Positions 23,989 to 35,746 of a stretch of DNA of 64,000 nt are shown here, in pieces. The translations under genes were made by a program, and so were the position numbers. This DNA comes from Apostichopus japonicus (lineage: Eukaryota > Echinodermata > Holothuroidea > Aspidochirotida > Stichopodidae). Where the stretch lies: contig NC_092579.1 of assembly GCF_037975245.1 (NCBI RefSeq), forward strand, positions 441,001-505,000, read 5' to 3'. The first letter of the stretch is position 1. The number at the start of each line of letters is the position of its first letter. Below the pieces are notes generated by a model. It was not told the DNA's origin. It made no database searches and worked only from the letters and a program-made list of their open reading frames with translations.

Positions 23989-25915
23989 AGATATCCTTTT
24001 AAATTTACAGTGACATTGTTATCAATACAAGAACAAATAGTTTGTGAAATAATCCTATGATATGGTTTCATCTGTAGATGGTAGCATCATCCCTTCCCTT
24101 CAATATGGTGGGTGAACCAAGAAGGGTGTGAAGGGGAGGGGGGTGGTGGAGAAGTAAGAGAGGTGGGTGCTTAACTCTAATTAAAGTAGATGTTTTTTAT
24201 ATAGTTTTAAAGTTAAAGTGTTAAGATAACATGTTTTACGTTAAAGATAAAGTGTTTAAAGTTTAGCAAGGTGTGTTATCTACACATTTTAACAGTCACC
24301 TTTCTAGATATCCTTTTAATTTTACAGTGAAATTGTTATCAACAAAAAAACAAATAGTTTGTGAAATAATCATATGATATGGTTTCATCTGTAGATGGTA
24401 GCATCATCCCTTCAATATGGTGGGTGAACCAAGAAAGGTGTGAAGGGGGGGGGGGGGTGGTGGAGAAGTGAGAGAGGTGGGTGCTTAACTCTAATTAAAG
24501 TAAATGTTGTTGTTTATATAGTTTTAAAGTAAAAGTGTTTAGATAACATGTTTTACGTTAAAGATAAAGTGTTTAAAGTTTAGCAAGTTGTTTTATTTAC
24601 ACATTTTACCAGTCACCTTTCTAGATATCCTTTTAATTTTACAGTGACATTGTTATCAATACAAGAACAAATAGTTTGTGAAATAATCCTATGATATGGT
24701 TTCATTTGTAGATGGTAGCATCATCCCTTCAATATGGTAGGTGAACCAAGAAGGGTGTGAAGGAGGGGGGGATGGTGGAGAAGTGAGAGAGGTGGGTGCT
24801 TAACTCTAATTAAAGTAAATGTTGTTGTTTATATAGTTTTAAAGTAAAAGTGTTTAGATAACATGTTTTACGTTAAAGATAAAGTGTTTAAAGTTTAGCA
24901 AGTTGTTTTATTTACACATTTTACCAGTCACCTTTCTAGATATCCTTTTAATTTTACAGTGACATTGTTATCAATACAAGAACAAATAGTTTGTGAAATA
25001 ATCCTATGATATGGTTTCATTTGTAGATGGTAGCATCATCCCTTCAATATGGTAGGTGAACCAAGAAGGGTGTGACGGAGGGGGGGATGGTGGAGAAGTG
25101 AGAGAGGTGGGTACTTAACTCTAATTAAAGTAAATGTTGTTGTTTATATAGTTTTAAAGTTAAAGTGTTTAGAAAACATGTTTTACGTTAAAGATAAAGT
25201 GTTTTAAAGTTTAGCAAGCTGTTTTATTTACACATTTTACCAGTCACCTTTCTAGATATCCTTTTAATTTTACAGTCACATTGTTATCAATACAAAAACA
25301 AATAGTTTGTGAAATAATCATACGATATGGTTTCATATGTAAGTGATAGCTTCAACCCTTCAGTATGATGGGTGAACCAAGGAGGGTGTGAGGGGGGAGG
25401 GGATGGTGGAGAAGTAAGAGAGGTCGGTGCTTAACTGTAATTAAAGATTATATAGTTGTTTATATAGTTTTAAAGTTAAAGTGTTTTAAAGTTAAAGATA
25501 ACATGTTTAAAAGTTGAAGATAAAGTGTTTAAAGTTTAGCAAGTTGTTTTATTTACACATTTTACCAGTCACCTTTCTAGATATCCTTTTAATTTTACAG
25601 TGAAATTGTTATCAATACAAGAACAAATAGTTTGTGAAATAATCCTATGATATGGTTTCATCTGTAAGTGATAGCATCATCCCTTCAATATGGTGGGTGA
25701 AGCAAGGAGTGTGTGAGGGGGGGGGGGGTGGTGGAGAAGTAAGAGAGGTGGGTGCTTAACTGTAATTAAAGATTATATAGTTGCTTATATAGTTTTAAAG
25801 TTTTAGTGTTTTAAAGTTAAAGATAACATGTTTCAAAAGTTGAAGATAAAGTGTTTTAAAGTTTAGCAAGTTGTTTTATTTACTTATTTTACCAGTCACT
25901 TTCTAGAGGGGGGTG
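23989..25915. repeat. About 316-bp tandem satellite, 6 copies plus a partial
   Basis: AGATATCCTTTTAA recurs at 23989, 24306, 24623, 24938, 25254 and 25579, with a truncated unit near 25904. Every unit contains a variable poly-G tract after GAAGGGTGTGA and the tail GTTTAAAGTTTAGCAAG. It begins about 280 bp after the poly(A) signal of the SET-recombinase gene. Confidence 0.93.
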
Positions 25916-27110
25916 TGGAAAAGTGAGAGGGGTGGGTGCGTTACTCTAATTGAAGTTGACAGGATTGCAGATTTGTTCCTTTAAAGTGAAGTTTAATGTT
26001 ATAAAGTTCACCAAGTGAGTTCCTTTTTAAGTTTTACCAGTGAAGAGTGTTTGAATGAACTACCAATCAGTGAAAGCATGTGGATGATTTGTAGTTATCA
26101 AAGTTTAAACTTTTCTGTTTAAAAACTTTAATTTTGTTTCATTAAGTGGCATTTAAGAATAGCCCTAGTATGTGGTTACCATACCCTGCTCTTTAACATG
26201 ACAACAAGTGGCAGTTTATCTCATTACTTCAATATTAAATACAAGTAGGACTTGTGCTGATGGATTGTCAACCTGAGCAAGGATTCACTTTTGTTAGATA
26301 TTAAAGGGACATTGTACCTGAGCTTGTTCATGTATTTGCTTGCATAGTTGGCATATCATATAATGTCTCTTACTACTTTATTGCTGTTAGTAGGCCTATA
26401 CTTGTTGTGGTCTATAATGAATTATTCACATAGAATAGCAACAGGTCATACGACAATGATGAAGGCATGTAGCACCACAAGTCACTTTCTGCAACTTGTA
26501 GATCTGCTGTATTGGCCCAAATATAGTGTTGTCATGTATGATTCATTGTAGTTTACTCTTTAAGAAGCCTGTGCATTGTTCACAGTGCATAGTACATGCA
26601 AAGAACAAGTGAGATGTGACGTTACCATGTGTCAAGTCTACTCTGTAGATATGATAAATACTCTAAAGGAGCTGCATTACATGACAATACATGTGAACTG
26701 GAACAACAATTTGTACATTGTTTATTGTCTATTTGTACATTGTTTTTTGTCTATGCTGTACATTTCATGATTCTTTGCATCGGTAAAGGTCAACATTGGA
26801 GCTCAAACCTAATTCTGAAGAGATGTTTTATTTCGTACTGAGCTTTAACATTTTGTAGACTTGGACCCCGCCACTGATTGTGTCATGAGAATGTCAGATT
26901 AATTTCTGAGGCTTCACTGGTTAGCTGTTTTATATGTCTTTCTAAACTACACAAAAGTTTACAGCTCAATATAGTTTAGACAAACAAATGGTTATCTGTT
27001 ACATATATGTACAGAAATAAAACCTTTCAGCAATGTAATACTTCCATGTTTGTAGGATGATTTAGCCAGCCATATGTTACACATAGCTGTGATATCCAGA
27101 GGTTGTGCAA
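25916..27110. other. AT-rich spacer without a recognised gene
   Basis: I see no coding exon, RNA gene or transposon end here. ORFs at 26348-26841 overlap in several frames and lack supporting signals. Confidence 0.45.
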
Positions 27111-27119
27111 ACACGTCCC

Positions 27120-28030
27120 CGCTTAGATTTTGGAAAACCCTCTGCTTAAGTGTGCACATCCACAATTGGATAGTATTCATTAAGTTCATAGTTGACATTG
27201 GGAACTTCCGCATTATAAACGCTGTGTCCACAATTGGATAGTATTCATTCAAATCCACAGTTAATATATGGAAACTCCACACTAAAGACACAGCATGTCC
27301 GCAGTTGGATAGTATTCATTCATATCCACAGTTGATATGGGAAAACACCGTACTATAAGCTACCGTGTCCTCGGTTGGATAGTACGGTATTCAGTGTCAA
27401 TATTTCAAGTTGAGATATGGAAAATCACGTTGATCGCCAGTGATGACTAATTATGATGTTAACGTGGCACTTGTGTTATTTACATGTACAGAAAATATGC
27501 CTTTAACAGTAGGGTGGTGGTTTGAGCTGTCACGTGTTAAAAATATCTTGCATATGGAGGATATGCAAACATGTCCCTGGTTAGAATTGGGAAAACTACT
27601 ACGGTGTTTCCAGCATTGGATTGCCTTCCCGTTGTGTCCACAGTTGCCATGTGCTAACTCACACTATACCCTGTCCACGATTGGATAGTCCGGTATTCCC
27701 ATGATGTCCACAGTTGAATTGTGGAATATCACATATTGGTATTTGATCATAAATAATGACTATTCCTAATGTTTGTGTTCGGAAATTATAGGGTGGTGGT
27801 TTGAGCTGTCATGTGTTGCAAGTACCTGGCATATACAGATGCTATGCACACATGTCCCCAGTTAGATTTGGGAAAACTCTACGCTAATGTGTCCACAATT
27901 GGATAGAATTACCTTCGCATCCACAGTTGGTATGTGGAAAGTACACACATTATTGTGTGTCCACGATTGGATAATATATTTTCATTATGTCCACAGTTGC
28001 ATGTGGAAAATCACATAATGATAATTGATC
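27120..28030. repeat. Degenerate repeats built on TCCACAATTGGATAGTATTC
   Basis: The motif TCCACAATTGGATAGTATTC, paired with ATCCACAGTTGATATGGGAA, recurs about ten times at roughly 40-80-bp intervals with heavy divergence. A longer block with GGGTGGTGGTTTGAGCTGTC appears twice (27513 and 27791), so the area is an old, internally duplicated tandem array. Confidence 0.75.
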
Positions 28031-28190
28031 GTAAATGATGACAAAAATAAACAAATCAGGTATTTACATAATGTTTTATTAACAATCAAGGAAGTACGCT
28101 TGTAACCTGTAAACAATAATTTGATATGAAGACGTCCACACTTGCATAGTATCAACATATGGTCCCCGATTGAGGGCATTTACATGTATG

Positions 28191-28214
28191 CGTGTGTGTG
28201 TGTGTGTGTGTGTG
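28191..28214. repeat. (GT)n microsatellite
   Basis: About 12 GT units. Confidence 0.95.
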
Positions 28215-28319
28215 TGACGCCTGGCTTGTAAACACGGTATCTCAAGTAGGGAAGCTTGGACCAATCTAATATTTGGTGTATATGAGTACCACATTGGGTA
28301 GATGTGCCCTATTTTTTGT

Positions 28320-28940
28320 GGTGCCTGTGAAGGTCACCAAAGGTCAGTTAGAGGCCAAAAACCAAAATATTAAAACAAGCAATAACTCCCATTGACAGGA
28401 TCCGACATGGTTGATATTTTGGGATCAGTTGTAAATGGGGTAAGGGATCGTTTCAAATCATAACGGTAATATGATCCAAGGTCAACAAAGGTCAATTAGG
28501 GGTCAAAAACTAGTATTTTGCAATAACGTGAGAACCAAGAGTCCATCAAGGTTGGGATTTTAGGACAGAGTGCACATCATCAAGAAGAACATTTTTGATA
28601 AAAACCATTAGGTCATTCACGGTCATTCAAGGTTGATTAAGTGCCAAAAACTCCCAACTTATGCTAATTTTTGCAACAACTTCTAGTCACGAAGTCTGAC
28701 ATGGCTGGTATATTAGCACAAGTTGTGAATGAAGTAGGGACACATTTTCCAAAATAACCGTGATGTGATCCAAGGTCACCAAAGGTCATTTATGGGTCAA
28801 AATGTGTTTTTTTTTTCGATAACTTGTGAAACTACCACTGACAGGGTTGAGAGTTACGCTATTGTAATACAACAGTCGAACTGCATTTGGTTGACCTTTG
28901 ACCTCAGGTTGACCTCCAGTGACCTGTATTAGCTTCTTTA
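28320..28940. repeat. Degenerate tandem repeat with paired AGGTCA half-sites
   Basis: About 145-bp units each contain AAGGTCAxCAAAGGTCA followed by GGGTCAAAAAC and a CAATAAC...TTGACAGG stretch. Clear pairs occur near 28330, 28480 and 28770, with a weaker one near 28612. An inverted cluster (TTGACCTTTGACCTCAGGTT) follows near 28890. AGGTCA-N4-AGGTCA is the DR4 spacing recognised by some nuclear-receptor heterodimers. A related AGGTCA-rich stretch is at 58265-58440, so this is probably an interspersed family. Confidence 0.7.
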
Positions 28941-28949
28941 AAGTTGATT

Positions 28950-31900
28950 CTTTGAAGTTTCGTGGGCATATTCCAATCTAACTTGTCCATAAGTGGACTC
29001 CTCTGCAACCCTAATGTGCGAAGTTATTAGAGATTTGGTTTGGTTTTGTAATACTTGGTGTGTGGATTCATAACATTGAGTACAAGAACCCTATTGCTTT
29101 TGATCGAGGTGTGTATAGCCACGTACAGTAGACTGACCTGTGTTAGCATGCCATAGTGTTAGTAACAGCTAGTTCTGGTTATACTAACAAGCAGAAGTCT
29201 AGTGCATTGAAGTCATCGAAACCTCAATGCATTTTGCATTCTGGTTCACTAAACAAGCGCGTAACACAATAGGAGAGACCGCCGTACGCAAATCTACAAT
29301 AAGGCTCTGACAGTATGTTCGAATAGTAGCCAGGGTCCATGCATTTCTGACACAAACTAACTAAATTTCACCATCATTATCATCCAAACCTAAGCAGTTA
29401 TTCTCATATTTATCGTAAATGTCCGTTATAGTGGCGTTCTCTTTTCTACGGAACTACTTATCGCTTCGAACTTACAAAGGTTGAAATATTATAATAGTAG
29501 CACCGGGGAGCAGTCACATGACCCCCAATGGTTGGTCCGTTTTCCATCTGTGTACACCACAATTAATTGCTCCCATTGACTTACACACTAAATTTGTCCC
29601 TTTCCAAGGCCAATTAAACATAGATAGAAGTTTTCAACTGAGATGTCCTACCCACCATATGATAGCTGATGGCTTGGGTTATCACAATACATCCAACTTT
29701 TGCCACCATGCATGACCGTTTACATTTTAAGTTAGAAGAGCTCAAAGTTGATCATAGTGCTCCCCAACTCATCTGCTCAGAGCAGTCGCGGCGGAATCCT
29801 CTTGTTCAGCCAAGATTTTCAAAAAAGCCTTAAATCACCTTCAATCCTCCAGATTTTTAGACCATCAGTAGTTTATTTCATCCTCTTCAACATCCAAGCA
29901 TCAACACGGATGGTGATGACTCAGAAACTGCCAAACAAATCCAAGCATTATGTCACTTTAGGGCTATTTTCCGACAATGGTTAACCTTTTAAGCGGATGT
30001 GCACTACCGTAACTGTGGTGAGATACCTGTAGCGAGACATCCATATTTTGTTTATTTCCATGAACCAGACCATGCAGGAAGGGATAAATCACACTAAATG
30101 TTGGTCCAATTCAACAATAACAGCAAAATATGGGGAAATGTGCAACTGTGTTATTCATCTATGAAGAGGCAAGTAATGTAATGCATCAAACCTGTAGTCT
30201 AATGGAAGAATATTTTGCTTTGGAATCGAGCCTTGGTTACACTTAATTCAAACAATTTGACCCACTCTCAACCCCAGCCCGCCGCACCCTTATGTTGAGA
30301 ATGTATATCCGTGTGATCAGAAGGTCTTACATCAAGTGAAGCATTGCGATTCTATTAGAAAGAAACGGAGCTGTATACAATGTTGCATCATGGAAATAGA
30401 AGCCTGACACTTCCATGGTTGAATCAAGGACCTGCTAAATAGCAGATGTGGGTGAATGTATTGGTAAGACACTGTGCCATGGGAAATTAAAAAATAATAA
30501 CAAAGATTAATGTAAAGGTGTCATGGAATTTGCATAGCGCCCTCGATTTGGAAAGCCATTGAGGTATTACTTACTATTGTTTTTTTTTTTTTGACTGTCG
30601 ATTTGTGGGCGTATGTATGCTAGTATATGATGCCGACCCACCTTCATGTAAAACATTACTGCTCCTCTCGCTCCTCTTCCCCCTTTCCCTCCGAATTGGC
30701 CAGGAAATATTTAACAGTTAAAAGGATTTTCTAGTTACAAACAATGTGAAACTTATATTGAGGAGGAACTATTCCACACTGCTAGTTGAAAACCGCATTC
30801 ATTCCCAAAATTCAGCGGAAGACTTACACGTGGTTGGTGAATTAGTTATTGTCACTACGATGACTGTGATAAAAGGATGGGAACATTAGAGGTCATTTGA
30901 TGCATTGTATACCATACAAATTGTTAGTTCATGTTTAAAACGTTATGAACCAAGCTAGTAGGCTAAGTGCAGTGACCTTTGTATTTTGGAAACACGATGT
31001 ATGGAAAGAATATGGTACTTGGGATACGCACAAAGGCTCATAGTAAAGGTTGTGTAGGCTATAGGTCTCCAGTATACCAGATAGTTTGTGCATTGAGAAT
31101 CAAAGTATAACAATACATGCAGACTCTTAATAGAATAGGCTACATGGTGGCTATACTAAACAGCCGTGTGTGGTATTATATGTAGGAGTACTATATGGCT
31201 CAGGGCAGTATATTGCTAAGGTGGCCACTGACATGACATTAAACTGCCAGTGGAGAACACATCATCCGGAGGCGTGGAGATCAGGTCGGAGTCCGCTCGC
31301 AATTACGTAACTTTACCCCTTTTTGTACTCTCTATTCCGGGGGTATATTACAAAAATGAAAATACACTACTCTTTCCCCCGTATTTGCCCTGCCCCTCCA
31401 TACTATCCCTGCCCGTTATTGACAATTGGCGCCTCCTTACCCGCTCTCACGACGACTCCAAGGATTAGAAGATGATATGCCCAGATAAAATGAACCATCT
31501 CTAAACAGGGTCAGGCTAGTAGTAGTGCGGTGCCTGTAGCAATCAGCTAAGGCGTGTTCCACTTTCATGTTCATCTTTGTGCAGCGGCTATGACTTCAGT
31601 TTCAAATATTTATACGTCGTATGTGTATCAAATAGGCACCACATTCCCATAAATTACTGTGCTAAAATAATAACCCCAATTGAAGGTGATAATTGGTTAA
31701 AATCGCTAACCTTAAACACCCAGTCCTTCATAAAAGTTGAAGGCAGTATAGAACTATAGTAATAGAGCAAGTGCAGAGCCGAAATTGAGAGCTTGTAAGC
31801 ATTAAGCGCCGGGCCCTTGGAAAAGCAGGGCCCGTAGAATATAATACTTTTGCTATTAGGGACTGTTTTTAATATCTTGTGGGAAAGCCTGCAGGTTATA

Positions 31901-32240
31901 TATTTAAAGACATTAATATAATATATACTTATAAATTTAAATAAGTACAATTTCAATACATTTAAGATGAAGTTTGGAGAACATAATAAATACAATGAAA
32001 TGGTACTTATTTTTCACAGAGGAATTGCTACTATGCGTATAGGTAACATATACATTATATACCCAAACCATTACTGGTAGAAGAACAAGTGGAGTATTAA
32101 AGATGTGCTGCCGTTCGTAAGGAGTCCGAAAGCATCGAAAGTCTTTTGGCAAATTTTGCTTCGTTTCATTTTATCAGAAATGCCGGACAAATGCCTCCGA
32201 TGAGAGGTCGTATCGGACGGTGCACTGAATTGCCGGACTG
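28950..32240. other. Spacer without a recognised gene
   Basis: Several ORFs of 60-113 codons (29518-29984, 31250-31468, 31654-31995) have no domain, signal peptide or flanking splice logic that I can support. Confidence 0.4.
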
Positions 32241-32248
32241 TCCACCCT

Positions 32249-32290
32249 CAGAGCCGTATATAGAGAGATACGGTTCTGTATACGGCTCTG
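32249..32290. repeat. Perfect 12-bp inverted repeat (hairpin)
   Basis: Arms CAGAGCCGTATA (32249-32260) and TATACGGCTCTG (32279-32290) with an 18-nt loop that itself holds ATACGGTTCTG, allowing an alternative fold. Possibly a transposon tip or foldback element. Confidence 0.75.
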
Positions 32291-32849
32291 GCCACCCTAT
32301 CAGTATACCGCCCTCAATACACAAATATAAAGAGAGAGATAGGAGGACCGGGGGTGGGGGGTGGAGAGAGCGAATGAAGTAGGCTACAGGCTTAGAGAGA
32401 AACTACGTCATTTTTATCTTGACAGTTAGTGTTCAGAAGACACCGCTGATATATCGCAATAAATAGCAGTGAACCCGTTCATGATTACATATACGTATAG
32501 TTATGTGGCCTGTTATAAAGTAATCCAAGTAATGCAAGGATTCTAGATCTTTTTACAATATTTTACTGACCTTATTTATTCCATCATGCAGCTCCCTGTT
32601 CAGAGTATGTTGATCTAGAAAAGATATATAATATATAATATGTCATATGTAATGTGTAATGGGTAATGTGTAATGGGAATGTGTAATAAGTAATAAGTAA
32701 TATGTCATCTTACAGCTCCCTCTCCTGAGTATGTTGATCTAGAAAAGATATGCAAGTTAAATTAGTTTCACTTCCGCACCCAGGGACCGAGGAATGAGTT
32801 ACTCGTAACTTGTTTAACCTGCACTTCCAAGTACGGGGTCCTTAAACTA

Positions 32850-33085
32850 TACTAACAACGCCATTGTTAAACGGGAACCGTGCTCATAGGTCCTAATTAA
32901 TAAGTAAAGGAGAACATATTAATGGAACACTTTACTCGTATCCACGAAAGTCCTTACTCAAAGGGAACCGTACTCATTCATACCGGTTGGTCTTTATTAA
33001 TAGGGAAGCTTATGCAAAGGTCCTTATTAAAGGGAAACTGTAGTGGTATGTCTTTATTAAAGGAGCACAGCATTCGTAGCTACAA
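32850..33085. repeat. Degenerate short repeats around GGTCCTTATTAAAGGGAA
   Basis: Variants of (G)TCCTTATTAAAGGGAACCGT occur about six times at 30-50-bp spacing, with diverged linkers such as ACTCGTA and CTCATT. Confidence 0.6.
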
Positions 33086-33089
33086 TGTA

Positions 33090-34744
33090 CTGGCTTTGGA
33101 CCACTCGTACTCAATTGTCGACCCCATTACAAGTCAACTGCAGGCAGCATAAAGTGTCTGGAAGTTTATAAGGAGAGAAACATGTTGTGAACATTACCAT
33201 AACGTATATATTGATTGCAAATGATTCATCATGGATCTCATGGATTAACGAACCGCGTGGTAAATTGAACAGTGGAAGCATTAACCTTCTTCAGCGTCAT
33301 GATACGCACGTGGTTTCCTTTCGCTGCATACCTGCCGCAACCAGCAACTCCAGTAAGCATGTAAAGGTTCAGTGCCACCAGTAGTTCTACACAGGTTGGG
33401 AAATAACGTCGAATAGCTGTTTATGCAAACTAGCTGTATAATTAACCATCAGCAACTGTCTGACTCTACTAACGAAGTACTAAAACAATAATTATATAAC
33501 AAAGTTGAATCATAGATCTGTTTGGCTTGAAATTGCCACAATTTTGTACTTTTAGGGTCTATGATATTCTTGAATGGAAAAGTAAAGTACACGAAAGCTC
33601 CTGTTCCCTCCCCTCCCCCACGCCACTTCACCCTCACCACCTTCCTCGGTCCGGCTAATGTGTTAGGTATTAAGGTTGTTTGGTGTAATTTGCAATGTTA
33701 CTATCATGTCTGTCACATATCATTTCATTGCTCAAACTAAGAATATCCCGTATTGATTTATCATCGAATCATGAACCGTTGCTATTGGCTGAAACAAGTG
33801 AATCAACGTAGCTCAATATCTCAAAGGTTTCGTGTTGGAATGAAACCCACTGACAATTACTAATGAGAGATTATTAATTAACAGACATTAAGTCAAAATA
33901 GAAGAATTCAATTTCCCCACAGATCTGCTTAATATGTTAGAATTGTGTTACCTATGATCAATCCGTTCAGTTTGATTGAGCACGACTTGGTGCAAGCCCT
34001 GTGGTGAATTTAGTTTGCGCATGTCACAGTTCGAAGGTTATGTTGACCAGGGTCACACATTGTAGTTTATCTGACATGGTCACCAGATGGAGCAATCGAC
34101 AGACGATAAGAACAACTTAAACTGACATTTCCTGGAATAGTGTTTTCAATCCTGACCCCACTTCCAGACGTAGCCTACATCTGCTAAATGGTGTACGTCT
34201 ATAATATTTCTGTCTCAAATAAAGAAGGGCATTGCAATTACACTGGCATAGCACACAGCAGAGAGTGCATAGCATAAGGACAGTTTTGTGGTCTAATCCG
34301 TTGTGATGGCGGAGATTCAACTTGGACTGTCATTGACTCCTAGAAGTCATTCAACCAATGGAACACCACTTGCAGGATTCTATAGGTGGGAGTCTGTCAC
34401 ATTCTAGAATGCAATCCAAGACACTGTATATGACAATAAGTAAGCACTTGTGTCAGAAATATATATACTTTCGTTTTATTGTTTGTAGGTATGTGAAATC
34501 CTTGTAAATTAACCGTCAGACCGAGCCGGGAGTTATAATTGTGAGTGTACGCCCGGGTAGTATGAGGTGTTGTGTCTCCGTGACTTATGACGTCATAGGA
34601 TCAAATGAGGTAAAAATATATATAAGTTTGGCCATTTATTTGGGTACCAAATTGTTTGATAAAATGAAGGAAACAAAATTTTCAATGATTATGTCGTACT
34701 AAATAAACTAAACGTCAAAAGACACGAGGTCACCCGAGTTTAAA
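33090..34744. other. Spacer without a recognised gene
   Basis: Nothing coding recognised. It includes a 12-bp palindrome TATGACGTCATA at 34586-34597, containing a perfect CRE core. Confidence 0.4.
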
Positions 34745-34800
34745 CTTGATCATATCATGGAGCTATAAACCTGGGTTTATAGCTCCATGATCAAATCAAG
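34745..34800. repeat. Long hairpin: 26-bp arms, 4-nt loop
   Basis: Left arm 34745-34770 (CTTGATCATATCATGGAGCT... to AAAC) and right arm 34775-34800 (GTTTATAGCTCCATGATC... to CAAG) are complementary except for one 3-nt patch (CAT versus TTG); the loop is CTGG. Too short for a classic pri-miRNA without flanking pairing. It could be a recent inverted duplication or foldback. Confidence 0.85.
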
Positions 34801-35746
34801 TGGTGCAAAAATTCCGGAACTTCTCTTAAACCGTAACCCAATGAACTTCAAGCTTTGTGCGTGTAGGACTGGACATGTATTGCTCTAAATATGTGATTGA
34901 TGACGTCATAAAGTCAGAGGTCAAATGTTATTGAAACTCAATACTTCTTTAGCCATTACTAGCGTGCTTAAATGATTTAAATGACCTAAATCCTCACAAC
35001 TAAGTGGAATTAAGTCTGAATGTTTATATAAGCAGGAAGCCAATGGAGGTCTAAGATTCAAATCGACCAACTTTATGCAAACAGTTTGTTGTAAACTTTT
35101 TTGAAACCGTGTAGCCGATGCGTATGCAATAGCATGTGGTGCTGTGCCTGAATGATACATGGCATCGCAGGGTCAAATATCAGATGTGGCCGGGGTATGC
35201 TAAGGTATATTGCAATCTATATGGCCCACGTGACAACTTGTTTCGGCTGAGACATATTTTCACGATGGTGCCGGTTTGATATTTGCTTATCACGCTATTC
35301 TTAGATGATTATCATCTCGTACGCTGTGACGTCAGACTTACGTGGGTTCAAATCCCTACAGACCCCACTCACTTAGCCGAATCAAGTTTAAGATCTTTAT
35401 GTGGAACATATCACGCAATCTCTTTAATAACTTTGCCAACGGTTAATTTGGAAGTGCAAACACCAAAAAAACTCCTTATCCTAAACGGGCACAATGGCTT
35501 GTGTGTTAATAAATAATTCATGGCGTAAGAAAGTGAATTGATGCAACCTGCAAAATACCTTGTTGGACAAGGAACCTCAATGAAATGAATGATAAAAGGA
35601 CTGGGCCAGCCACTTATTATCAATCTTAGTCATACTTTAAGTATATGCCTTTTCAAATATGGTTCGGTTAAAATTAGTTCCCAAAGTATATATGTTATCG
35701 ATTTATTGATTTAGAATAATAGCCATTTTATGCACAGGATGGCCAA
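34801..35746. other. Spacer with CRE cores and a possible Pol III B box
   Basis: TGACGTCA occurs at 34901-34908 and 35327-35334. Just after the second, GTGGGTTCAAATCCCTAC matches a tRNA T-arm/B box, but no convincing A box is seen upstream, so a decayed tRNA-derived SINE is only a possibility. Confidence 0.35.

Noticed and set aside
31250-31468. 72-codon ORF with fairly normal composition (ending DNWRLLTRSHDDSKD)
   Set aside because: No ATG in convincing context, no splice sites in phase, no recognised domain.
35283-35370. tRNA-like B box GTGGGTTCAAATCCC on the plus strand
   Set aside because: No credible A box or cloverleaf upstream; left as a possible SINE relic only.
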